A DNA stretch of 60,000 nucleotides from Tubulanus polymorphus. Its lineage: Eukaryota > Nemertea > Palaeonemertea > Tubulaniformes > Tubulanidae. Position 1 is the first letter of the stretch. Every line of letters begins with the position of its first letter. Below the pieces are notes generated by a model. It saw nothing but the letters and a program-made list of their open reading frames with translations. It was not told where the DNA came from and made no database searches. Location: NCBI RefSeq assembly GCF_964204645.1, contig NC_134027.1, positions 5,632,485 to 5,692,484 of the forward strand, in the 5' to 3' direction. Below, piece after piece: positions 1 to 12,800 of this stretch. Made by a program: the position numbers and the translations under genes.

Positions 1-743
1 GAGATAAGCTCTGAAAATAATCATCCATATCTTTTTAATTAGAATTTAAGCAAAAGAAATGTTGAATAAATCATTAAGTATGGTCTTTTTTAGAATGACA
101 TGGTATAGCTTAGAAACAAATCAAGATAACGCATTAATACTTTTTTGTTTTTCTGTCCGATGACTTTTCTTATTAATTGAAAGATGGATTATTGTTGATG
201 AGAACCGATTAAGTTCTTTCCCCACAAATGAGCTAGGTTTATGAAAATCCGATGATAATAAAGTATAAATAGACAGGTCCAAATAGACATCAATAAAATA
301 GACGCAAGTAAATCCAACACCATCAGACTCCACACCACAAAGACTGATAAAGGCATTGATTGAAGGAGAAATGCCAAACTGCCCAAAACATTCAAACTAA
401 GGAATCTGCAGGAACTCACTAATGGATATCACACTAAATATGCAATCTGCTGGTATGGAAAAATGATTGTCACAATTATTCATCTGTTCCAAGGTAGCGG
501 TAGATGTCAAGCATTTAAGCACTGGCCAAGAATATTTTTCAAATTTCATTCCATCTAATATGCAACTTAACATTTGTATTCAGGACTAAGTCATAAGATA
601 CCATAAGTCAAGAGAATGAGAAAAATTTACCTCATCACAAACATCCTTCATTAGAAATATATACACACAATTTGTATGATTAATCACTTGATTTTACTAC
701 ATCATAAAATCATCTAAATTTTCGTTTTGCTAGGAATAAATAC
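1..743. other. Intron 40 running off the window
   Basis: No exon I can support. A 15-nt candidate at 631-645 has splice-like borders but does not match the family sequence (see rejected). Confidence 0.6.
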
Positions 744-828
744 CATATTTAGTTCTTTCACATTGGAAAGCTCAGCATCTTTCTTCTCCATCAATCGGTT
801 CCACTCTTCTCGATCCTTCTGTAGATTT
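744..828 (-). CDS. ANKRD26: ANKRD26-like coding exon 40 (last one seen)
   Basis: Encodes NLQKDREEWNRLMEKKDAEL, then SNVKELNM, matching vertebrate -RARDECSRLQDKMN-DVSNLKDNN. Donor GTATTT, phase 0. The C-terminal coiled coil of the family still has several exons to go; they lie to the left of the window. Confidence 0.9.
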
Positions 829-3800
829 CTACGAATTGCGAAGGAATCATCTCAACATCACGCATTAATAATTGGAAAATACTTCTACGAATGTAATAAG
901 CGTAAATAAGCATACCTTTCAATTTCAGTTCGGGCGTTTTGAGATTTTTCAAATTCGCTATTAGCTGTCTGTAATCTTGCTTTTAATGAGTCAACCTAAA
1001 ATAAAACAAGAATATTGAAATTTCAACATTTAAAGAAAATTTATCATAGACGATGTTGCTACTAAGTAGTTACTGTTCTCACCTCAGACTCCAATTTTTC
1101 TCTAATCAGCCGTTCTTTCTCTAAACTAGATGACAAACGTGTGTTATCAGCTTTCAGAGTCCCAACTTGCATATTATATTGCATAGAAGCCTGTGCCAGA
1201 GCCTCTTCATTTAATTTCTGGAATTTGCAACAGAAAACCATAAAGTAGGGTGGGTTTCACCAAATGTTCATATCATTGAAATGTGTTCATGGTAGGGATG
1301 CTTACTATTTCATTTTTAAGATCTTCAATGCGACTTTGGAGTTCTTCGTTTTCCTGAGTGAGTAGATTATGATCGTCTTTTAATCGTGTTTTTGTACGAT
1401 CCAGTTCAAGCTGAAAAATCAATTTATGAATATGGCTAAAGCAGTTTGTAAACACAAAGTAATCAAATACAGGAACAAAATTCTACAGCGACAATAAATC
1501 AATACAAAGAGCTCGAATCAACAAGTAACTGTTGCATTAAATGAGAACCAATTATTTCAAGTCAGCATTTCCTTTGACAAGGAGCTAAACTGATAAACTG
1601 AAAACTAAACTGATAAACAACTGCAAAATCAGTGATCAAGAGCAGTTAACTCTATTGCAAACTCACAGCTAAATCAGTGATAATTTTTTCAAATGATAAG
1701 TTTTGTTCAGCAGTTGCGACCTGTACAGAGTGTATGACATATTAGCAGTATTTATAGATGTTATTTCATGCAGTAAGCCATCCAGTATTTGTACCTTTAA
1801 TGCACTGAGTTCAGCCTTTAGTTTAGTTGTGTCCTCAGATTGTATTTCATATGGAGCTTCATGACTGAATGGGCCACTTGATGTAGGCGGTGCACTGTTC
1901 AGACCAATAGTTTGCTGTAGTTTGATTTGGTCTTCGTTTATCTGCTCTTGTAACTGTCGACTGCTTTTCTCATGGGTTAACTGCCTCAGAATGTCCTCTT
2001 TTTCATCTTCCAACTGAAATAAGAATGATGGATTATGAACATGTATAACTGTTAGACGAGAAGATACACAATATCCGTGTATGAGATGACGAGAGAAATC
2101 CCACAATAACGAAGCCAAGATTGAAAAATTCTATATCAGAATGATTATATTTGAGGAGCGATGTTTCGGCTGACAACTGTTAGCCATCATCAGGAGTATG
2201 CCTGATGATGGCTAACAGTTGTTAGCCGATACGTCTAACGTCGATGTATTACTGTATGTGCAGTAACATGTACAGACACATGTACATGTACAGGTGACCT
2301 ATTCACCGGTACCTGTTTTATAGTCGACTGAGCTGTACGAAGTTCCATCTGATAATTACGCATGCTCAACTCCAATTTCTGCTTTTCTTCAACTTCCCTG
2401 TAAAATGAGAGTTAGATATTGTATCAATACATGCTCAAGAATAATGCATGTCTTATTGATCTGATCACAAAAGAATGGTTCACTTCTGCTTACACCGTGT
2501 ACTGTTCTTCCTTTCTTTGTAACTGTTCTTTAGTCTTCTGAAGAACAGTTTCAGCGCTCTTTCGTTTTTCAACTTCTTCATTAAGTTGGTAACTACAATG
2601 AAGTTAGAGAAAACAATACAATGATTTATCCATTTTATATAGGCAAAATGGAAGTGACAGCACGACAGATGTAGTATAACACAAAACTAACACTTGGCCC
2701 ATACAACATGCAATATTGCTATTACAAATGGTTGCCATTCATAAATCATTCATGCCGAGATGATAACCACTAGACTAGAAATTGAAACAGATGTTGAGAA
2801 ATGATTGAATTGGTATCAGCACTACTAGGCTATGTAATCAAACTCTCATTCTATTCCATGATAGAAATACAAACAACCGTACAGAGTGACAATTTCCATA
2901 ACTGATTAATTAGTCTATGGCCATCTTTTTCAAAACTATAAATTATTTGCTCGCCGAGTTTGTTTTTCTATGCACATAAGCCGGTTGCATTCATGAACAA
3001 ATTATTAGAAATGACAACTTATTAATCATTTAACTGAATAAATACAGAGTAAAATTGATCAGTATAAAATCTATATTTCATCACATTCAGTATGTACCAG
3101 CTGTATGAGATAAGCATTCTCTGAAAATCTAATCGGCCGAAGAATCATTTTCGAACTCCCTATAGTGTCGTGTTTATCAACATAAGATTGGATTGCGCAG
3201 TATGAACAGTATACCCAGGGGCCAACAATCAAAGAATGATGACTTACTCAACAGATCGTAATTTAGCTTCCAGTTCAACTCTGTGTTGTTCTAAAGTTGA
3301 TCTCGTGTGCGAAAGATCATCGACTTTCCTGAAATAAAAATCACAAATAAGTGAAGTTAACAAGAAAGTTTACAAAATTCAAAATACCGCAATAATTCAT
3401 ATTTACCTGAGTAAATCAGTTCTCTCTCGTTCTAAACCTTTTTTCTGTTGTTCCAGTGACATTTTTAGACTTCTTTCGCGCTCGAATTGACGTTTTTGTT
3501 CGCGTATCTGGTCTTGTGTTCGAGGTGTAGCTATACCAGATGCATCTAGAAAATGTCATCAAATATCTGTTCAAATATGCCGAAACAGAAGAAATCTACA
3601 TAAATTTGCTTAGTGTTGTTACCCAACATAACTTAAACCTGAAGAAAATGAGGGTCCTATCAATATCTAATTTAATCTAGCAATGGCCATAGAACTGATG
3701 ACCACAACAGATGTTCTACGTAATTCTGCAATATTGGCATTCTGATGGCCTGACACCAATTTACAAGGCAAACAAAGAACCTGAACAAAACATTTAAGAT

Positions 3801-6800
3801 ACCCGGTAGTAGTAATTTCTTTTTGTAAACCTACCATGTGACATACTCATATCCGGAGTTTGCATTTGGGGAGTGGTTGTTTGCAGTTTTAGTTGTAATG
3901 AGTCTTCATTATCAGTATCAGTGTAAGAAAGTCCATCGTCACCATTCACAGCACTGCTTACATTATTCGTATGCTGCAGCAATGGTGAAGTACTGCCCAA
4001 AACGCCATGTACATAGGAGCCCAATGGGGAAGTGAGATCCCGACTAAGAAAAAAAAAGGTGGACAGCACGGATAAGAAAAAAATTAATGCCATTGAAATC
4101 AAGTAGCTTATTTTCCTTAATACCTGTTATTCACAATTTTTTCAAGTTCAGAATCCATGAAATTGCCATGATATGAACTGATATTCATCTATAGCAACCA
4201 GTAACATAGGAGAAACTAAGGACTCCAGTTGTTAGGGAGAATTATGGGATAGCATTGAGCCGCTATGGATACAGAGATGCTCTTCTCTTTCATGGGCTGG
4301 ATTCTGTAGTCACGGCTTAGACTTAAACCCAGTCAAAAACAATCTTATTTCTAGAGCAAATCTAACAACTAAAGACCAGTCTTAAGGTTGAAGACCACTT
4401 TTAGATTTAAGTCTCAACTATGGATCTGGCTCTGGATCTGGCTCCAGAGAATGGGAATTTGCTGGATACAAACTTGTGGAAACTTACTTTTTCTCAAGAA
4501 TATCTCTTGGCGAGTCTGGTACAACATCGCTTGTATAGGTGTCATCATCATCATCGAGACTGAAATTATAATCAAAACTTCCATCTTTCGTCAAGTGTTT
4601 CTTATATTTAGCTTCCTCCATTTCACGTTCCGCCTTCTCCCGTCGAGCTCGTAGCTGCCTGGAACGTTCATCTTGACTAACGTTGAGATGCGCATTTGCA
4701 GCTTCCCTGAAAATATCAAAATTTCGTAGAATCAATAAAGGAACCATTCAAAATCCTTTCAATCTAAAACCAGACACTGTATACCTATTAACGTTGTGTA
4801 TTCTGTTTATTGTTTTTATCCATAAATTCATTGTTTTGATAACTGGCACACACTAGCTTGTATTAAAATAGAAATCCTAGCACTAACGCGCATACATATG
4901 ATAACTAAAAGCATGTGTAAATTTGTGTCCAATGACTTAAACATATGCGATGTATCATGTATGAAGAATATCAAATTTCAAGGTTGTTTTAGATGAAAAT
5001 TCAAACGATACTACAATTCACAAAAGAACAAAATTATTCTAAGAGATTGAGCGCGACAAGATTGAAACACAAATCGATTATATTTTGTGAATCACATTTG
5101 ATGAGATGGTTTTTTAACCCTGATATCCTATACTGATTTGCCAAAAACTTTCGATAATAAACCATATAATCAGTAACCTTATAAACAAGTAAAAACCCAG
5201 AGCAGATATTGAAAAGTTTATCATCTGACAGTTTCGGGTTTACTTTTAAACCCCATCATCCGAGAAAACCATCTCATGATTTCTCTGATGAAAGGGTTTA
5301 GAAGAAGTAAACCCAAAACGGTTAGATAATAAACTTTTCAATATCTACTCTGGGTGTTTACTTGTTAACTCCAAACTGAGATTAATATCAGTCTACCAGT
5401 AACCTTATAAACTATACAGTTCAATGAGGTGAAGACTTACCCATTCTTTTCACTATCATCATGGACATATCCGGGTATTGTACGGTTTAAATAATGAAGT
5501 TTGAATTCTTCGAATGATTTCACTAATAAATCGATATAGGTCGGTTTTACCATTATAGCATGAACCAATAACTGACTGATGCAACATTTCAAGTCTAATG
5601 CGTTGTAATATTGTTGTTGTCTTATTTCATGAATGAAAATGTAAGATATCGTAGAAAACGCGAAAAATAGGACCACCTGTGCTCAGATCGTACTGTAAAT
5701 CGATATATATCATAAAAGACCTAAAACCAATAAGACACAACACAGATGTTTTGGATGACACTCCTACATATATCTTCAATGCATATAACAGCCCTTGACA
5801 TGATAGAAAAAATCATCACCGCCAGGATTCATAAAAATAAGCCATTTGAAACGGTGACAGTAATTCATAACTGGGACAACCATATTTTCAGTTTCAATAT
5901 AATGACATATCTCTGAATAAATTACATAGGCCTATTTAGGAATTATGTGAAACCTACATTTACCTCTAAGCGGGATTTTAGTGGGTTTGGGTAAAACAGT
6001 TCGTGCACAGATTTCAATGAAGCCGAATGGTGAAAATCTGTTGGATTGATATTTAGGTAATATGATATACTATAGAGACATGGGGAAGAATAGATAGATA
6101 ACACATGTATGAGCAAAACCGCGGACGCATTAACAAGTATTAATTCCAGGTCCTGAACTTTTAAATAATACATTCGTATGTCGCAGACGGTTTTATTGAT
6201 ATTGAGTCAAAAGTTCAGGTAAATTGAATCATGCAAACTTTTATCATAACATCAAAACGAATAATGCTGGTTGATATCGGTGAATAAAGCCTATGTTGTT
6301 TTATATATTGATCTGACTAAAATCTAACCAACCCAAAGAGTCAGAGATTTCAACCAAAACTATTCATGACGATTGATTTTCTTTTACTTTTTACATGATT
6401 ATGTGGTAGCCCTATGATAAGCTCTGAATCATTTCAAATACAATAACGAATGCACTAATAGACTTTCAATCAAATAAGTTAGTCGATTCGAATATTCATT
6501 ATTGTTACCTCTTTGTCCATAACTGAAACGAACTTGGACTTCGTCTTGGACTTAAACTAGGATAAATCCTTGGTGATTCCTTCATAATTAGAAATCAGTT
6601 TTGAAAGCCAGATTGGGCGATCTACCCTCGGACTCCTTGATCTACCTGACCACTGCCAATGATCTGAATGTTAGTAACCAAACTAATGAATTTTACATAA
6701 GCCACAAATTTGAATATCTCGCCAACAAATGAACATGCACAGTCCGAGTTGGTATTTCATCGCCTTATATAACCGGCAATAAATCTGAATTCCATTTATG

Positions 6801-9800
6801 AGTAAACTTTACGATATAACTGTTTTTTCCTCCCGATGGGAGGCACTTAAGACACTTAAGGTCTAGCACGCGTCATGCCCGAAACAGTAATAAGGACATT
6901 AATGCAAAAAGAATATACTCAAATATTCAACTAAAGATATCCTGAGATATCACTTATGATACTTTCCCCTTATGTTTGACCAGTACAAATTCAATCGGTA
7001 GCACTTTTAACGATTAAAATGAATCAACTATTTAATGGTCTGTTAATTTCATGGCGGGCGAATTTAATAGCTTTTAACTATCATAATCAATGGTGCTTTG
7101 CTTCTCCACAATTACATGTTTTGAGTTTGTCTTTCAATTGCGTTTCCATTAAAACATCTTACACACACCAGTAATTGCAATGGTGGATAATACAATTTAT
7201 ATTGCTCTTCAAACTGAGTTTTATTGCAGTAAAACTAAACCTGAACAGAAATGTAACTGCGATCAAACTGTCACGACAGTTCTGATCTTAAACACCCTAC
7301 CAGGCTTAACTTCCCGGGAGTTACTCGATGTCCATAGACCTGTCACAATACTTTATCCATAAAATCTACTCACTTTGATGTTGGTGTGTTTGGCGTCGAA
7401 CCAGAATCAAACTCGTATCCCATTTCGTTGAATGAATCACCACCAAAACTTGTGACTTGTATTGACGGCGCCTCATTTTTCTGGAAAGACTACAAAACAT
7501 AGACGAAAAGTCATCACACCAAGTAAAAAGTATCATTTTGACTACAAGGTTATTCTGGTATCTAGGCCAACTAAACTAATTGAAAAATTGAAATTATCTT
7601 TTCTTCAATAAACCAGCAGATGCCTTAAAACTGTGAAAAATATCTTAATTGGCATTGGCCTATGATCGATAAATCCTATATTATTTGCAAGGCGAAATCA
7701 ATAACTAATGTATGCTTTAGAAACTATAAAAAAATTAATAAACAGTTGACTGCATGCTACATATAGTCAGCATACGCAATCAAATTGAACATGAAGAGTA
7801 AAGGGACATATATATTACATACCACACATATTTTCAAGCCCGACAAACTAATCCACTTTCAGATTTTTAAGAATCCAAACTGATAACCCTTTACCCCTAG
7901 AGATGGGACTAACCAATCACTCACTTATAACTACACTGTGCTATATTCAAAACAGCACAGATGTGTTTTACAGGATTGAGTATTGATTAATTAACTATTA
8001 ATATCTAGAGAATAATTAGTTTGCGTAAACTGGTGAATTATTAATTGGAGTTTTGATTAAACTTTTCCGCACGCATTTCAGTATGCTGATCGTAGGCATC
8101 CAAAAGCAGTGACATAAACCTCAGCAGATTGGTGATCAATCAAATTCTCAATTATCTTCATCAAATATCTATCATTTGAAAAGTCGCTACGTAAAGATTC
8201 CTGCTTTCAAATAGGATAATTTGTAAAACCCGAGAGACCATCCTTCTCACTACTTAACGCATGCAATTCCAAAAGAAACAATATCAATACGCAAGTAACC
8301 ATCACCACAGCAAGAAAAATAAATCCCCAAAGCCCAACCATGCATCAGGGTCCAATTCCCTCAGCCAAATCAAAACGTCTTCTTCAACTCAACGTTCTGG
8401 CATTGAGTGAGTGAGGAGCTACGAAAGTTACAAAGCCATCAAAAAGTTGCAAAAAAAGATTCACATCATCAACAACTAAATATAATATCAAGTCATAGAA
8501 CCTGTTTTTAATATTTCTTTGAAGAAAGAAAGCCCCATATCCTCTAGAGAGAATGGATAATATTAAAAAAAACAAAATCGACCATGATGCAAACACATTA
8601 CCTTGTCCTTACTACGGAATTTTTGTAGAGCGTTAAACATTTTCCTAATTTATGGTATGAGGCCTGTATGGAAAATGAACTTTTTTTAAATTTTCAATTG
8701 CGGACAAGGTTTGGGTATGCAAAAAAAAACCTTTGAAAGAACCTTAATACACAAAATGACGCCGCAATAACAAAGATCTCTTGGACCACTTTTTGTATAT
8801 TGAGCATCGCATCATGCATACACAGTGTAACCAGTCCACTAGAAAACCTAACACCAGGATTCACATCATCCGCCTAGTTATACATCAAATGCTAACTCTT
8901 TTACTTCTGTTATCCATATCTCGAGTTAACGTTTAATTAACAACCAAGCAACGCTCCCTGCCTCAGCCGCAGATAACACATCGAAATTACCTTTCGCCAC
9001 TTTCTTTGAATAGACGACAATACGAGATTCATCTTTCAATTATTCGATTGAAAACCGCAGCAGTTATTCACTAAACCGATTCTATTCGTAGAGATCGTTG
9101 CGACTGAAATTCATCGTGATTGAACCGTGTTTTCTGATACTGAATTAAAACTCGTCGCAGTTTGAAACATGCGTCGTCGTCGTAAACCTCGGCGCGGATG
9201 ATAATAAAAACTGATCGTTCGACTTCAATAAATTGTCGTTCAATAACATCTGCATCGGATGTGTTGTGGGCTGTACTGAGATCTAGATCAGCTGGACGCA
9301 ACCTCAGAACTGAGTCCAGGCATTGACAATTTACAAATCCTTCCAGATCACAGAGAATCAATGACGTTTTGTGTTGAATTACCGCCACACTGAAGCCGAG
9401 GACTTAGCACGAATTCCAGATGTAGTGATCAGTGTTACAACAGGCTTTCTGTTTACAGGAGTCAGTCAGCTGCTCAACTATTCTTATGCAAATGAATAGT
9501 CAGTAACAGGTGATTGAGATTAGTCCAAGCATGGTTGGAATATATTACTAAAGATCTGATGTGACGTCATTTGAAAATAACATATTGATCATCGCATAAC
9601 AAGGCGCCCTCCCGTGTTCTTTGACAATAATACGCATCATATCTGTCATTTAATCGTAATATGAATGACAAAAAGCTACTGAATTGAACGTTTACAAAAG
9701 GTACAGGTCCCATTCAAGTCTACGCTCTCATTTATCAGAGACAATCAAAAGGTAAATATCTTGGCTCCGGGTAAAAATCATATGCGCTACAATGAATATT

Positions 9801-12800
9801 CAAAATCCTTCTTGAGAAAAATGTTTTGTTAATAACAATCTCTACTGCAATAATTGAACATCATTAGCTCAGATAACTAATCAGATAATCATCTGATATC
9901 AGATAATCATCTTCGTTGACGTGAATGAAGCTTGATGCAATAACTCACCAGATCGTTATCAGGTTTATCTATTTTACTCTTGATCGGCGAATGTCCGTTC
10001 ACAATCACTTCACCATTATTTCCATTCAGAATTTTTTCTTCTTTTTCTTTCTAATATTGAAAAAAAATGTGAGATAGAAATAGACATGTAAAGTGTAGGA
10101 GTTTATATTTCAAGAAATCCGAAATCCAATCATGGATCAATTAGATTCCCTGACGCGAGAGACTAGCAGATTACGGGAACGATTTTTAAATGTGAATGAT
10201 CTAAACTCATTGTTTTTACCTCTAATTCTTCAGCCGCTTCTTTTTTCAGCGCTTCACGTTTAGCAGCCTGTTCCAATTCCCACTGGTGTTGACGTTCGTC
10301 AAGCTCCTTTTTCTGGAAAAATAAAGGTGCTCGGTACAAGAATTTCAATCATCTATCAGCCCAATCTATAATCAGTTTAACTATACGCATATTATAATAT
10401 ACAGTATTAGTGACACAGAAGGTAATGTAGATCGGGAATCAATAGACAGAACCATACAAAACAACTGCCTACCACTTCAATTTTATGAAATAATATATAA
10501 TATTGATGAAGATAGATGAGAATATACAGTCCAAATATGAGATTAATCAAAAATACATATGTATTTTTGGATTAATGAAGTTATCAAATGTAATATGAAT
10601 TAACTGATTTGATTAGAATATAGTCCAAAATGATATCTGAAAGAGAATAAATCATTAACCTATAATCTAATTCCAGCTTCCGGAAAAACATGCAGAACCA
10701 TTTCATAACATATGTACGAAGTTGCAAGTGTTCAATTGCTGGATAAATGGTCAGTAATACCAATACATCTGACAGTCACCCGTGCAACAGCTGCTTGTGA
10801 AATAACCAACCAGCATTAATTTTGTACGACATTTTTCCAATTTTCAATTAGCCAACCCTGATTAAACAACTCTAGCCACAGCGGTTTTCAGCACCTGGAA
10901 TGCCTGCACATTGTGAATGAATCCATAATGTGTGAAACATTATTTGAATATCATTTTTGCACTAAAATGGCAATTTCAACGCAATTTTGATTTACATTAA
11001 TATGCAAAATTCAGACATACGTATCATTAGTACCAAGTAAGGATCTATCAAAAAGTTTTCTATGTGGTTGCTACATACAAGTCCTTTATGCATGGGATCC
11101 AAAAAATTTTGCCTAGGAGAATAATACGGAAGTGTTATAAGTCGTCTTAATAAATACTTCATTACAACTATTTGTGATTTTGGATTGTCTAAGTATTACT
11201 CACCCTTTTACGTTCTAATTCCCATTCGCTGACTTGTTCTGATTCAGTTTCTGTATCATCAGCAGGCCCAGCAGTCGTAACTACAGTTGGGTGATCTGTT
11301 TTTGATGGAGTAGTCGCGACGCCATCCTTAACACATAAACACATCCAACGAATAAATTTCAGTTTAACGAGATAAGAACTGATCATTATGATTTACTCTT
11401 AAAATTCCATCGCAGTAGATGTATTCAAACATTGTCAATATGCTATTCAAATAGGAATAGAATATTGCTTAATTTTTACCAGATGATGCCACGATAACAT
11501 ATTGAATAATTTGCCCTATTACAAACAGGACGCTAAGTCTAAATTTACAACACATGCCACTTTTAAGTTGCAAAGATTAATTGACCAGAATTGATCAGTT
11601 TTCGCAAAGTACATTCCTATTATAATAATCTTACCTCTTCATCCCATGGTGAATCTGCAAAGAAGAAAAAATCTTTTTTGAAAACCTGGCATTAGAAGGA
11701 AAGGTTTGCAAAAGGTTACCGGTATATTTTGGTGCATTTACCTTCATCATTTATAGTATCCTTTTTATGAAGAAGGGGATGAGCTTTCTGAGTGGTTTGA
11801 ATATCTTCTGTTACGGAATCCCAATCACTGACAATTGACTGAAACAATTAGAAAACAAATCGGTAAAATATCTGACCTATCATACAAATTGAAGTTTCTT
11901 TCAAAGTGAAAAGCGATCTTTTAAAAAATATTTCAGTTCAAGGACGCAATGAACAACAATCTTAGAACATAGAACATAGAAACAAGATAAACAAAATGAA
12001 GCTAAAGCATTACAAATTCCACCATTTAGCAGCCATCCACTTTAAAAAGGAAACAACTAAGTCATTTGTTGAAAAGCTATGTCATAACCTAACCAGACTA
12101 TTCTTTCACATTAAAGTACCGGCAGCTAATAAAATGAACCAAATGAAAAGTTAGTCAAGCACTTTTATAGGTTTCTCTTAGTTTCATCCGGAACTAAATT
12201 TTGAAGAGCTTTATATTCTTAAAAAAAGAGGGAACCAGAGGAAAAATTAAATATGAGGCTATTGATTGGAATATATATAATATGACAGCATAATGACGAT
12301 ATATATTGTATATTAGTAGCCATCTTGTTTGTTTTAGAAACTTGGATTCCAAAGTTTGAAGATAGATATGTTTCTAAAATAAAACAGATAGAGGCCATTG
12401 TTTATTCAATACGTAGGTCACCTCTGCATGTATATCATTAATTGGTTCACTAAAGCTGTCCTCAAAATCATCGGAATAATCCTAAAGAAAGAATCATAAT
12501 CTGTTAATGGATAAATGTATTTCTCATTGCAGTTTAAGAGCTAAGCGATTTTAATGGATTTTAACACTAATACCAAGTATGTCTGTAACATAAAAATCTC
12601 AGGTCAGTCTAAAAGGGCAATGAGGTCAAAAATTATTGAATCATTTTGATAGTTATACAATCAATAAGCAACAATTCATCAAAAAGCAGGCCAAAAAGTG
12701 CACTTTCAGGCTGGTGACTGAGGCAACATCTGGGTACTATTGAAAATTGTAACCAATCCGGTGATTTTATGTACAGATAAATTACACTTGAACTTCACAA

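Noticed and set aside
631-645. 15-nt micro-exon (DVCDE) after exon 40
   Set aside because: Borders look splice-like, but vertebrate ANKRD26 continues differently here and the acceptor is poor.
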